Part shown: positions 1-8,861 of the stretch, piece after piece
How the letters are laid out: each line of letters begins with the position of its first letter
How positions within the stretch are numbered: position 1 is the stretch's first letter
DNA from: Deferribacter desulfuricans SSM1
Lineage (GTDB): Bacteria; Chrysiogenota; Deferribacteres; Deferribacterales; Deferribacteraceae
NCBI RefSeq assembly: GCF_000010985.1
Contig: NC_013939.1
Location: 1,455,501-1,519,500 of the forward strand
Direction of reading: 5' to 3'
Length of the DNA: 64,000 nt
Translations under genes and position numbers: made by a program
Notes under the pieces: model-generated
What the model was told of the DNA's origin: nothing
Seen by the model: only the letters and a program-made list of their open reading frames with translations
Databases searched by the model: none

Positions 1-10
1 TCTCTAAATA

Positions 11-382
11 TTAACAACCCCAATCTCTTTCCTCTTTTAAAGGAGGTAATATGTTGTATATTTTTTCAATCTTTTTCGATTCTACCTCAATGGTAATTTT
101 TACTTTAACACCATTAAAACATTTATTATCAAGCTCTAAATAACTATTATCTCCAGTTTTAATATATTTGTTTCCACGCTTCTCTAAATTATTAACACCA
201 GAAACTTTCATACAATTATTATCAATAGTCACTCTAAAGGGTTTATCCGTGTTAATAACCACAATTTGGTTTTCAAGCTCATGAATTTCATCTGGAAAAA
301 TAACTAAATTATCCACAGCATAAATTGAAAAACAAAATATAAACAGAATTATAATTGTTTTTATATATATAAACTTTTGCAT
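11..382 (-). CDS. Small secreted protein of unknown function
   Basis: I do not recognise this 123-residue protein. It opens with a hydrophobic Sec-type signal peptide (about residues 1-22, ending SIYA before VDN). The rest is a short beta-rich polar domain with three cysteines, and the protein ends in WGC. It lies downstream of the molybdenum reductase pair on the same strand, but a strong hairpin terminator separates it from the catalytic gene, so it would be reached only by read-through. The start is supported by AGGGG about 8 nt before the ATG. It may be a periplasmic accessory of the reductase, but nothing in the sequence proves that. Confidence 0.6.
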   Translation of the reverse strand: MQKFIYIKTIIILFIFCFSIYAVDNLVIFPDEIHELENQIVVINTDKPFRVTIDNNCMKVSGVNNLEKRGNKYIKTGDNSYLELDNKCFNGVKVKITIEVESKKIEKIYNILPPLKEERDWGC

Positions 383-399
383 ACTTAACCCCTAAAAAA

Positions 400-418
400 A
401 GTGGGGCAGAGCCCCACT
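400..418 (-). terminator. Rho-independent terminator after the molybdenum reductase gene
   Basis: AGTGGGGC-AGA-GCCCCACT forms a perfect 8-bp stem. On the minus strand it is followed directly by a run of seven T. It starts 3 bases after the reductase stop codon. Confidence 0.9.
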
Positions 419-421
419 AAA

Positions 422-3400
422 TTAAGCCTTTACTACTTTTACTCTTGTATCATAAAAGGAGGCACTACCGCCAATTTTATCTGTTAGACACATATTTTTC
501 AATACTGGGTCTACAAGCATTGCAGCATTTGGACAAAGCCCTGTCGCACGGCGCTTATCACCTTTTACAACTTTTCCATCAACAATAACATCGTGAGAGC
601 CGTATGCCCAGTGACCATAATGCCAACTAACAGCTACAGTTCCAGGAATTATTGCCTCTGATACTTTCACTTTACCTTTCATCTCTATCTTCATACCATT
701 TTTAAGATCCCATACACCATCAGGGTTTGTAGGTGATACAAGTTTTGCAACATCACCATCACTCAATCCAAGCCTATCTGCATCTTTGCTGTTCATCAAG
801 ATAAAGTTTTCATCAAGATATAGATCTAACATCCAGTAGTCGCCAACTGTTCTTGATTGACCACCAGTAATTTCTTTGTAAGAGATTAATTGTAAATCAT
901 ATCCAGCTTGATTTAGTGGTCTATCAAACATATCAGCAGCAGGCACATATACAGGATATCCATAGAATCTCTTACCAGTCATAGAATCTCTTGTAGTTGC
1001 AACTTTTTCCATATAGATGTTGATCTTTTTCTTAAATTGATGAGCAAGTTTATCACCTTTTATAGCTTTTGATGTATGTTCAAATCTACCACCACGATTT
1101 AATACATAGATAATCTTCTTCCAGTTTTCGCTTTCTTTTACCTTCATCACATCAAAAGCAGCTTTTGACAGATGTTTTCTTGCTTTAAAGAATACATCAA
1201 TTTCTCTACTGTCAGCATCCGGTACAGGTGTTCCTTCCATAGCTAAATTTTCAGCTAATTTGAGATAAAAATCCTCTTCACGATAGTTATCCATACCTGG
1301 GCCAAATCCATCTTTACCAAAACCAGGTAAATTAAGTTTTTCAGCTATTGCATACATCAATGTTTCCATACCAAGATGCACTTCTTGACCAAAAACTTTT
1401 GTCTTATCAGTCATAGGTTCTACAACAGGTTGTCTTACTTTTGAAACTTTTACTGTGTTATCAGGTGTAGGATGCGAAAATCCCCATCTTTCCCAAATTG
1501 CTTTATCAGGGAAAATATAGTCACAATACATTGTTGTTTCGCCAATTACAATATCACTTCCTATCAACAATGGTATTCTATCAACATCTTTTAGCATTTC
1601 AATAAAAACATGACCTGCAGGTGCTGAAAAAGCAGGGGTACCTTTATGAATCATCAAACAGTCAATGGAATATGGATAACCTTCATAAGCTGAAGGGATT
1701 ATCTCCTGATAAACATTCCCGGTAAATGGATAGAATGGTCTTTTAGCTGGATATCCATTAAAGAATGTTGTCTTTTCATATTTAGTTTTTTCTCTTGTTA
1801 CAGGATAACCAAAATGTCCCAATTTTCCTTTAACAAGTTTTTTCATATTGTATGGATTGCCTTTTTTACCACCGTATTCATGCCAATGGCCACCACCAAC
1901 AGCTAAACCACCAGCCCAGTCAACATTACCAATAAGTAAGTTTAATGCAATAATTGCTGTAGCATTGTAATAGCCGTTTGTATGCTGAACTGGACCACGA
2001 TAAAGATCTATTGCAGCCTTCTTACCATAGGAAGTAAACTCTCTTGCCAATGTGATAATCTGCTCAACAGGAACTCCACAAATATTAGCCCATTCCTTGA
2101 GAGTCCTTGATTTAGTTGATTCATAATAAATCTGAAATCCTGATTTAACTCTAATTCCGTTAATTTCAGTATCAACAAAAAGATCACCAAATACAGCATC
2201 CCCTTTCTCTTTTCCAGCTACTGGCTTTCCGTCTTTCATAACCACAAAATCACCACTTAAGCCAATTTCAGAAGGTTTCAGCATACCAGCAGGGCCATCT
2301 TTTTCTATTTTCACAAGGTGAGTTGCATTTGTAAATGTAGTTTCATTTATACTGTATGCAGCTTTATAGTTTGCAGCAGATAAATATTTTTTGTCATATC
2401 TATTTGTTTCAATAATATATCTACCCATTGCGAGTGCAAATGCTGCATCAGTTCCAGGTCTTATTGGTACCCAGTAATCAGCTTTTGCTGCAGTCTTAGA
2501 CATTCTTGGGTCAACTACAGCAATTTTCATACCTCTTTCTGTATATCCAGCTGTAAGTTTTTCAGATATTGGAGGAGGTCCAAAATTTGCTTCAAAACCA
2601 CCAGTACCAAAATAAATAACAAACTTAGCATTCATAAGGTCTGGCTTTAGATGATGTTTACCAAACATTTCATGAAAACCGATATGGTGTGATTGCTCAC
2701 AAATTGTTGTATGCTCATAAAAGTTTACTGAGCCAAAACAATCTTTCATAAATCTTTTCATAAACTCTTTTCTACCATGCTCGATACGACCAGCCATGAA
2801 AACAAATCTATTGTTATATGGTCCTGCATCTGGATGATCAGGGTTAGCAAAAAGATCCATTTTACCAGCATATTTAGATTTAAACTCGGACCAGCTCATT
2901 TTCTTTTCAGCCAAAGCTTTTGCATCCTTAGCCATTTGCTTCATTAATTTTGGATCACGAACTTTAAAAATATCTCTCAAACCTTTTACTTTTCTATTTT
3001 CTTCACCTGGAACATCTTTAAAAAGGTATCCACCTTCAACAATCTCTTTTACTGCTTGCTCAAAAGGTATAGCTTTCCATTTATTCTCACCTCTTTTACC
3101 AGTTCTCTTCAATACTTTTACTATACGATAAGGATCATAAAGGGACTGGATACCTGCCTGCCCTTTTGGACATATTTTACCATCAACTCTAGCAGCAACA
3201 TCCACTGGAGTATTATATGGCAAGTTTTCAAACATATTCTGAGCAGAATAAGGGTTACCATCAATTTTAAGTAATATCCCTTCATCTACCTTACACTTTA
3301 TATTACAGGCTGTATGACACTGCAAACAGACAGAATATATTACGTGCTCAGGTTTTGCTAAAACATATTTCGAAAGTTCACCGCTTTTTGACATTTCATC

Positions 3401-3523
3401 AAGTTTCTTTTGTACACAACCAAGCTGTGACATAAGCATAGCAGAACCACCCAAAAATGCAGAGGACTTTAAAAACCCTCTCCTGTTAATTTCTATTTTA
3501 TCCACAATAGATTTCTTACTCAT
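422..3523 (-). CDS. TtrA-family molybdopterin oxidoreductase, catalytic subunit
   Basis: This is a 1033-residue CISM-family reductase of the TtrA (tetrathionate reductase) type; the related SrdA-type selenate reductases are of similar build. It has a twin-arginine signal (NRRGFLKS, residues 13-20), so it acts in the periplasm. A 4Fe-4S motif follows: C66, C69, C73, then C118 with K120. The likely Mo ligand is C275 in HTTICEQSHH. Stretches such as KRGENKW, TNATHLV, LNLPGFG and EDFYLKLAENLA match what I remember of Salmonella TtrA, and the length (about 1020) agrees better than ArrA (about 850). It follows the Fe-S subunit by 32 bases. No NrfD/TtrC membrane anchor is in the window. The substrate is not readable from sequence: tetrathionate, selenate, arsenate or another oxyanion are all possible. 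The GGAGG before ATG fixes the start. Confidence 0.9.
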   Translation of the reverse strand: MSKKSIVDKIEINRRGFLKSSAFLGGSAMLMSQLGCVQKKLDEMSKSGELSKYVLAKPEHVIYSVCLQCHTACNIKCKVDEGILLKIDGNPYSAQNMFENLPYNTPVDVAARVDGKICPKGQAGIQSLYDPYRIVKVLKRTGKRGENKWKAIPFEQAVKEIVEGGYLFKDVPGEENRKVKGLRDIFKVRDPKLMKQMAKDAKALAEKKMSWSEFKSKYAGKMDLFANPDHPDAGPYNNRFVFMAGRIEHGRKEFMKRFMKDCFGSVNFYEHTTICEQSHHIGFHEMFGKHHLKPDLMNAKFVIYFGTGGFEANFGPPPISEKLTAGYTERGMKIAVVDPRMSKTAAKADYWVPIRPGTDAAFALAMGRYIIETNRYDKKYLSAANYKAAYSINETTFTNATHLVKIEKDGPAGMLKPSEIGLSGDFVVMKDGKPVAGKEKGDAVFGDLFVDTEINGIRVKSGFQIYYESTKSRTLKEWANICGVPVEQIITLAREFTSYGKKAAIDLYRGPVQHTNGYYNATAIIALNLLIGNVDWAGGLAVGGGHWHEYGGKKGNPYNMKKLVKGKLGHFGYPVTREKTKYEKTTFFNGYPAKRPFYPFTGNVYQEIIPSAYEGYPYSIDCLMIHKGTPAFSAPAGHVFIEMLKDVDRIPLLIGSDIVIGETTMYCDYIFPDKAIWERWGFSHPTPDNTVKVSKVRQPVVEPMTDKTKVFGQEVHLGMETLMYAIAEKLNLPGFGKDGFGPGMDNYREEDFYLKLAENLAMEGTPVPDADSREIDVFFKARKHLSKAAFDVMKVKESENWKKIIYVLNRGGRFEHTSKAIKGDKLAHQFKKKINIYMEKVATTRDSMTGKRFYGYPVYVPAADMFDRPLNQAGYDLQLISYKEITGGQSRTVGDYWMLDLYLDENFILMNSKDADRLGLSDGDVAKLVSPTNPDGVWDLKNGMKIEMKGKVKVSEAIIPGTVAVSWHYGHWAYGSHDVIVDGKVVKGDKRRATGLCPNAAMLVDPVLKNMCLTDKIGGSASFYDTRVKVVKA

Positions 3524-3555
3524 AAATTACCTCCAAACTATTTTTTAAATTAAAT

Positions 3556-4296
3556 TTATTCATGACATCTCTTACAAAGTTCTACATCATCAGCCACATA
3601 TTTTGTAGTAGGTTTAGTACCTTCACTTGCTAAGAATGTATATAAATTAAGCTCTTTTGCTTTTTGATATACAAGGCTTTCAGGGTCATTAATATCTCCA
3701 AAATAGTTTGCACCACCAAGACAAGTAGTAACGCATGCTGGTAAAACGCCCATTTCCAACCTATGAAGACAGTAATGACATTTTCTACAACTACCTATAG
3801 GAAGGTTATTACCTTCTCTCTCATATTTATGTCCATACTCATAAATAGGTCCTTTTTCATAATCCATCACTTTTGGTGTACCTTCAGTATAGTAATTACC
3901 TTTATCAACAGAAATAGCTGAATAAGGACAAGCATTCGCAGCTGCACCACCACAGCTTTGACACTTAGAATAATCAATTGCAACTATACCATCTTCTCTT
4001 TTGTAAATAGCGCCAGATGGGCAAGCTTTGATACATGGAGCATTATCGCACTGCATACACATTCCAGGCATAAAAATACGCATTACATTAGGGAATTCGC
4101 CATCTTCAGCTTCTTTAACCCAACGATAATTTACACCTTCTGGAGTTTTGTTTTCTGCCTTACATGCAACAGAGCATGAATGACAACCTGTACATTTTCT
4201 AATATCTACCAGCATTACCCACTTTCTCTTATTTGCTGGTTTTAATAGAGCCCTTTCAAGATCCTTTTGCATACGCAAAATTATAGATTCGCTCAT
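3556..4296 (-). CDS. TtrB-type ferredoxin-like electron-transfer subunit
   Basis: This 246-residue protein carries four Fe-S cluster sites and passes electrons to the catalytic subunit. Cysteines are at 35/38/41/45, at 80/83/88/92, at 112/115/123 (one ligand short), and at 170/173/176/188/192. The LPACVTTCLGGANYFGDI stretch and the length match TtrB. It has no signal peptide of its own, so it presumably rides out with the Tat-carrying partner. The third cluster reads CQSCGGAAANAC, lacking the usual third Cys, while C170 is an extra one. The last six residues contain a CxxCH (CKRCH), which would bind heme c only if the protein were exported unfolded. It is the first gene of the operon, with AGGAGG 7 nt before ATG. 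Confidence 0.9.
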   Translation of the reverse strand: MSESIILRMQKDLERALLKPANKRKWVMLVDIRKCTGCHSCSVACKAENKTPEGVNYRWVKEAEDGEFPNVMRIFMPGMCMQCDNAPCIKACPSGAIYKREDGIVAIDYSKCQSCGGAAANACPYSAISVDKGNYYTEGTPKVMDYEKGPIYEYGHKYEREGNNLPIGSCRKCHYCLHRLEMGVLPACVTTCLGGANYFGDINDPESLVYQKAKELNLYTFLASEGTKPTTKYVADDVELCKRCHE

Positions 4297-4330
4297 AATC
4301 TGACCTCCTAAAAATTAATCATTATTTTAT

Positions 4331-4348
4331 AAGCATAAAACATGCCAA
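4331..4348 (-). promoter_or_regulatory. Sigma-54 (-24/-12) promoter of the reductase operon
   Basis: The minus strand reads TTGGCATGTTTTATGCTT, with GG and GC separated by exactly 10 bases as sigma-54 requires. Transcription should start near 4321, leaving a leader of about 25 nt that holds the AGGAGG ribosome site. An NtrC-type activator with the GAFTGA motif is encoded at 12430-13800. Confidence 0.75.
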
Positions 4349-4408
4349 AATTGCACTTCAGTAAAATCAATATTTTAAGGATATTTAAAAACATTACGTG
4401 AACAGAAT

Positions 4409-4437
4409 CTTTACACACATTGTAAAGTTTCTTTACA
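4409..4437. promoter_or_regulatory. Probable activator binding site (perfect inverted repeat plus half site)
   Basis: CTTTACA-CACAT-TGTAAAG at 4409-4427 is a perfect 7-bp inverted repeat. A third copy of the half, CTTTACA, follows at 4431-4437. The site lies about 100 bases upstream of the predicted sigma-54 start, the usual place for an enhancer-type activator. The rest of the 345-base gap 4297-4641 shows only AT-rich sequence and the terminator of the neighbouring RND operon. Confidence 0.6.
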
Positions 4438-4608
4438 ACTGTTGTTTCAATATTAGGGATTTAAAAATGGCAGGATTGAAATAACACCAAAATGCAGTCA
4501 TTATAAGGGTTAGTGAAACAATTTCAAATAACATTAGATTTATAGTTTTAGAATATTGTGCAATTTTTTATATTAAATAACGTTGAAAAATAATAAAAAT
4601 AGATATGC

Positions 4609-4631
4609 GGTGTGTCTAATTTCGACACACC
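4609..4631 (-). terminator. Probable terminator of the RND operon
   Basis: GGTGTGTC at 4609-4616 pairs with GACACACC at 4624-4631 just after the transporter stop codon. The T-rich stretch that follows on the minus strand (GCATATCTATTTTTA) is imperfect. Confidence 0.55.
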
Positions 4632-4641
4632 ACAACAAATG

Positions 4642-7600
4642 TTATTTCTTTCTATCAGATATATACGCAAACATCGGGATGTAAATCAATGTCAATATAG
4701 TACCTATTAATAACCCCCCTACAGCAACATCAGCAAGCGGAGATAGCCTTTCTAACCCAACAGCTCTTTCAAATGCAATAGGTAACATACCAGCTATGGT
4801 ACCAAAAGCAGTCATGAATACTGGTCTAAACCTAACACGTACACTTTCCAAAGCTGCTTCAAAAGCACTTTCACCTTTTGCCCTGAATTCTTGATAAAAA
4901 TCCACTAACAATACCGAGTTTTTAATAATTATACCAAAAAGTAACAGGATACCAACCAGACTTGGCATACATCTAGGCTTATTAAAAATCAACATACCCC
5001 ACGCTGCACCAATCATTGCAAGGGGTAAAACAAAAATCATGACAAAAGACAGTATCACAGTTCTATAAATAGCTATTAAAGCCATTAGTAGCAAAACTAC
5101 TCCAATACCTATAGCTTTAATCATTCTACTAAAACTATCTTTCATCTGTTTAATATCACCTTCCTGACTAACAATAACTCCTGCATGATCCACATTTTTT
5201 AACGCTTCTACACTATCTTCAGTTATCATAGAAACAGGTCTAACTGCCCTATAACCATTTACATCTATTGAGTAAAGCATATTATCCCTTTCAATTCTCG
5301 CAGAAGTTATATCATATTTTATTTTTGCTATTTGTGATAAAGGTATTGTTCCCTTTGGAGTATTTATTGGTATCATCTTTAAACTATCAGGATTTTCTTC
5401 AAAAGGTGATTTAGAATATAACCTCAAAAATTGCAATTGCAAAGTGTGAAGATTACCATTGATAGAAACTGGGACACCTTTTAATGGCAACTGCATAGCT
5501 ACTTGTAAAGGTGTAATACCGTAAGCCAATGTCTTGTTTTCATCTACGATAAGTTTGGTTTCAACAAAATCGTTGTCCCAGCTAATATTTACACTTCTAA
5601 GCCCTTTTACCTTATACAACTCCTTAACAACATTATGGGCAATAGATGGAAGGTAATTATAATCTTCTGAGAACAGTCTCACATCCAAAGGCGCTTTAAT
5701 ACTTGACAAAGCAGTTGCTCCAAAATCGTAAACATCCACATCTTTTACATTTTTTAATGAACGAAGTTTAGTCCTTATTTCATCTTCTAATTCCCAAATA
5801 GATTTCTTACGATGAAATCTATCAACACAGTTTATTGTCATAGTAACTTCTGTTGGGAGAGATCCGCTACCAATAGACAAAATTCCAGGCTCGCTACCCA
5901 CTGCAATAGAGCTCATCACCACTTCTTTTTTACTATGCAACCACTTTACAAAATCAGCCAATCTTTTTTCAACCTGCTCAGTGGTTTCATTAGAACTAAA
6001 CTTCAAATGAACTTTAATAATTCCTGTATCCATAGGAGGCATTAAATCCCCACCAATTGTAGGCATAATGTTTCTTAAACTAAAAAGAAAAAACATTATA
6101 ACAGGAACAATCAAAATCATTTTTCTAAATAATTTTAATCTATTCCCATTTGAAAATTTTAATACTCCAAGATACAAGTTTACTAATCTTCCAAAAGTAT
6201 TTTGATAAATTTTTTCTAACAATTTCTCAAATTTTGTTTTTTCATGCCCTTTTCTATAAAGTATTTTGGAAAAATGAGGAATAAAGGTAATGGATAAGAA
6301 ATAACTTGCTGCCAAAGCTATCAACAATGTACTTATAAGTGGCCTAAAAATCTTTTGAGGGAAATCACCAACAAATAGAAAAGGTACCATAATAATTGAA
6401 GTCGCAACCGTACCTGCAAAAACAGGCATTATTACTTCTTTTGTCCCTTGAACAATAGAGGTTTCCAGATCATTCTTTAACTCAGATAAATGCCGTTCTA
6501 TATTTTCTAGCACCACAACAGCATCATCAACAAGCATACCAAGAGCAAGTATAATAGCTGTGTAGATAACAATATTTAATTCACCACCAAACATCCATAT
6601 AATTGCCAACGTAGAAAAGAAAACCATTGGTATGGATATCAGAGCTGCTATTATGGCTCTAATATTACCCAAAAAGAGTAAAATAACTATTAGAGTGAAT
6701 ATTATCGCATCTCTAAGAGCCTCAAGCATGTTTCTGTTTGCAGTGTTGATAAGTATTCTCTGAGTATCTGTAAGCTCAAAATTTATATTTTTATATCTAT
6801 TTTTCAATTTATCTATAATTTCTCTAGCAGCTGTACTCGTATCAAGCACACTACCGCCAGGAGCTCTTTGAACAGCAACTGCAATAGACTCCTTACCATT
6901 GCCTAAATATCCTGCAAACCTTTTTTGAAAATCCCATTTTATATCTGCAATCTGTGAAAGAGTTATATTTGGAGCTACTGGCAATTGTTTAAGCCTTTCT
7001 ATAATATCCCTTTCGCCATAGATTGTGATTGTATAAAAATTATCTTTTGAAATCGTAAAACCTACTGGGATATCTTTATTAGTAGTATAAATTATTTCAC
7101 CAATCTTACTAAGAGGTATATTCATTTTTTTCAATTTCAATGGATCAATATTTATAGTAATGGCACCTTGATAACCACCAAATACTTCCACATTTCCAAT
7201 CCTAGAATCTCTCAGAAGAGCAGGTTTTATATCACTCTCTACAATTTTTCTAATATCAGCAACTGTTATTGTTTTATCCTTTGGTGAAAGAGCAAAAACA
7301 TCTACAGGGAGTGTAAAAGAACCAGCAGTATATATTGCGGGATTTACTCCTTGAGGTAATTTAGCCTTAACCTTATTGATAGCATTATTTACATCAACTG
7401 CAGCAGCATCAAGCCCTTTTTTGTACTCAAATTCCACGGTAACAACGGAAACACCCGCCATATTTATAGAGCTTACTTCTCTAACCAAAGCAAGGGTGCT
7501 AACTTCTTCTTCTATAGGCTTTGAAACAGTTGCGGCAACAACTGCAGGAGTTGCTCCAGGTACTTTTGAAACAACAATTACTTTTGGTCTATCACTATCT

Positions 7601-7707
7601 GGGAATAGATTTTTTGGCATAGTAATAAGACCAACAACACCCATAATAAAAAGAGCAGCTATAACACTATACAGTAAGTATGGCCTTTTATAAAAAAATT
7701 CAAACAT
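4642..7707 (-). CDS. RND-family efflux transporter, inner-membrane pump
   Basis: This is a 1021-residue AcrB-like proton antiporter with the standard layout: one N-terminal helix, a large periplasmic loop, a helix bundle, then a repeat of the same. The proton relay is intact, with paired Asp in GMLVDDAVVVLEN and the Lys in IIIKNSVLLVDF, which favours the HAE (drug or hydrophobe) class over the metal HME class. It is the last gene of an outer-membrane channel, adaptor, pump operon, with gaps of 11 bases or less. The operon faces away from arsR across a shared promoter region, so a link to arsenic or metal stress is possible, but its substrate is unknown. Confidence 0.9.
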   Translation of the reverse strand: MFEFFYKRPYLLYSVIAALFIMGVVGLITMPKNLFPDSDRPKVIVVSKVPGATPAVVAATVSKPIEEEVSTLALVREVSSINMAGVSVVTVEFEYKKGLDAAAVDVNNAINKVKAKLPQGVNPAIYTAGSFTLPVDVFALSPKDKTITVADIRKIVESDIKPALLRDSRIGNVEVFGGYQGAITINIDPLKLKKMNIPLSKIGEIIYTTNKDIPVGFTISKDNFYTITIYGERDIIERLKQLPVAPNITLSQIADIKWDFQKRFAGYLGNGKESIAVAVQRAPGGSVLDTSTAAREIIDKLKNRYKNINFELTDTQRILINTANRNMLEALRDAIIFTLIVILLFLGNIRAIIAALISIPMVFFSTLAIIWMFGGELNIVIYTAIILALGMLVDDAVVVLENIERHLSELKNDLETSIVQGTKEVIMPVFAGTVATSIIMVPFLFVGDFPQKIFRPLISTLLIALAASYFLSITFIPHFSKILYRKGHEKTKFEKLLEKIYQNTFGRLVNLYLGVLKFSNGNRLKLFRKMILIVPVIMFFLFSLRNIMPTIGGDLMPPMDTGIIKVHLKFSSNETTEQVEKRLADFVKWLHSKKEVVMSSIAVGSEPGILSIGSGSLPTEVTMTINCVDRFHRKKSIWELEDEIRTKLRSLKNVKDVDVYDFGATALSSIKAPLDVRLFSEDYNYLPSIAHNVVKELYKVKGLRSVNISWDNDFVETKLIVDENKTLAYGITPLQVAMQLPLKGVPVSINGNLHTLQLQFLRLYSKSPFEENPDSLKMIPINTPKGTIPLSQIAKIKYDITSARIERDNMLYSIDVNGYRAVRPVSMITEDSVEALKNVDHAGVIVSQEGDIKQMKDSFSRMIKAIGIGVVLLLMALIAIYRTVILSFVMIFVLPLAMIGAAWGMLIFNKPRCMPSLVGILLLFGIIIKNSVLLVDFYQEFRAKGESAFEAALESVRVRFRPVFMTAFGTIAGMLPIAFERAVGLERLSPLADVAVGGLLIGTILTLIYIPMFAYISDRKK

Positions 7708-7718
7708 TTTAAACTCCC

Positions 7719-8861
7719 CTATTCTTTATTGAGAAAATGTACAGGAACACCCATAGCCACTCTTAACAATATATCAGGCATTGCTGAAATTAACTCTTTA
7801 CCTGACAAATCCTGATCAACAACAACACCTTCACTACCTGATGCAATTACATTTACTTTTATTTTATCAATTTTACCATTATCATTTACAAACACATAAG
7901 AGCTATCACCCTTAGTTAAAATAACAGTATGAGGCAACAATACATTTTCACCTTTATATGTTACCAATTTAAGGTCGATATACTCACCTTCCACAAGGTT
8001 TTTAAATGTGCCGATTACTTTATAAGTTCTGATACCATTGATTGTTTTATTTAATGACTTAATGGGATATTCTTTACCATCAATAATAACTGTTTTAATA
8101 TTCAAATCAGAAGGTATCCTTGTTTCAATATATAAATTATTGTTTGAACTAATCTTAAATAGAGGTTTACCAGGCATTGCCATATCACCTTCATTTATAA
8201 ATCTCTCAGCAATTATTCCATCAATTGGAGATGTTATTTTAGCATAAGTGATCTGATTTTTAATCTCCTTGATACTGTTATTTAAAATACCTAACTTATT
8301 TTTTAAGCCTTTAATAGCATTTTCCAGAGAACTTATCTGCGCTTTAGTTGCAGCAATAGCTGTTTCTTCATTGTTGTATTGCTCTATAGAAGCTCCCTTA
8401 ACATCTAAAAGCTCTTTAGTCCTCTTATGGGTATCAAGTAAATTTGCTAACTTAACCTTTAATGCTTCTAAATTGGCTTTTTGAGAATTAATCTCTATGT
8501 TAATGTTTGACTTTTCAATTGCTAAACTAGACAGTTTAGATCTTAGATCGTTATCGTCGATTATAGCCAGTAACTCTCCCTTTTTAACTAAATCACCATT
8601 TTGCTTAAATACCTTTAAAACCCTACCGCTTAATCTGGTAGAAAGAACAGCATTCTCTGAAGATTTTACAACCCCCAATGCCGGAATAGTCAAAACAATC
8701 TTACCTTTTTTAACTACAACCTTCTCAACATTTGCAGGTACAACACTTGCAGGTTTTGCTTTAGCCAAAGCTGCTCTTCTCTTTTTCAAAAGTCCTATAC
8801 CAGCAATTAAAAGCAGTACAATAATTACAAAAACTATTAATCTTTTAACATATACACTCAT
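7719..8861 (-). CDS. RND membrane-fusion (adaptor) protein
   Basis: This 380-residue periplasmic adaptor is of the HlyD/AcrA type. It has an N-terminal membrane anchor (about residues 7-24), a lipoyl-like half motif (LSTRLSGRVLKVFKQNGDLV), a long coiled-coil hairpin (about 110-205), the second lipoyl half (ITSPIDGIIAERFINEGD) and a beta-barrel end. It links the inner pump to the outer channel. Its ATG overlaps the stop of the TolC-like gene by 4 bases, so the two are translationally coupled. Confidence 0.9.
   Translation of the reverse strand: MSVYVKRLIVFVIIVLLLIAGIGLLKKRRAALAKAKPASVVPANVEKVVVKKGKIVLTIPALGVVKSSENAVLSTRLSGRVLKVFKQNGDLVKKGELLAIIDDNDLRSKLSSLAIEKSNINIEINSQKANLEALKVKLANLLDTHKRTKELLDVKGASIEQYNNEETAIAATKAQISSLENAIKGLKNKLGILNNSIKEIKNQITYAKITSPIDGIIAERFINEGDMAMPGKPLFKISSNNNLYIETRIPSDLNIKTVIIDGKEYPIKSLNKTINGIRTYKVIGTFKNLVEGEYIDLKLVTYKGENVLLPHTVILTKGDSSYVFVNDNGKIDKIKVNVIASGSEGVVVDQDLSGKELISAMPDILLRVAMGVPVHFLNKE

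Noticed and set aside
422-3523. Calling the catalytic subunit ArrA (respiratory arsenate reductase) because of the ars neighbours
   Set aside because: Length and remembered sequence segments fit TtrA better. The arsenic link is kept as a hypothesis in the findings.
4237-4254. C-terminal and internal CxxCH motifs in the reductase subunits read as heme c sites
   Set aside because: They occur within or near ferredoxin-type Cys clusters in Tat-exported folded proteins, and heme c attachment needs Sec export of unfolded protein. Kept only as an oddity.
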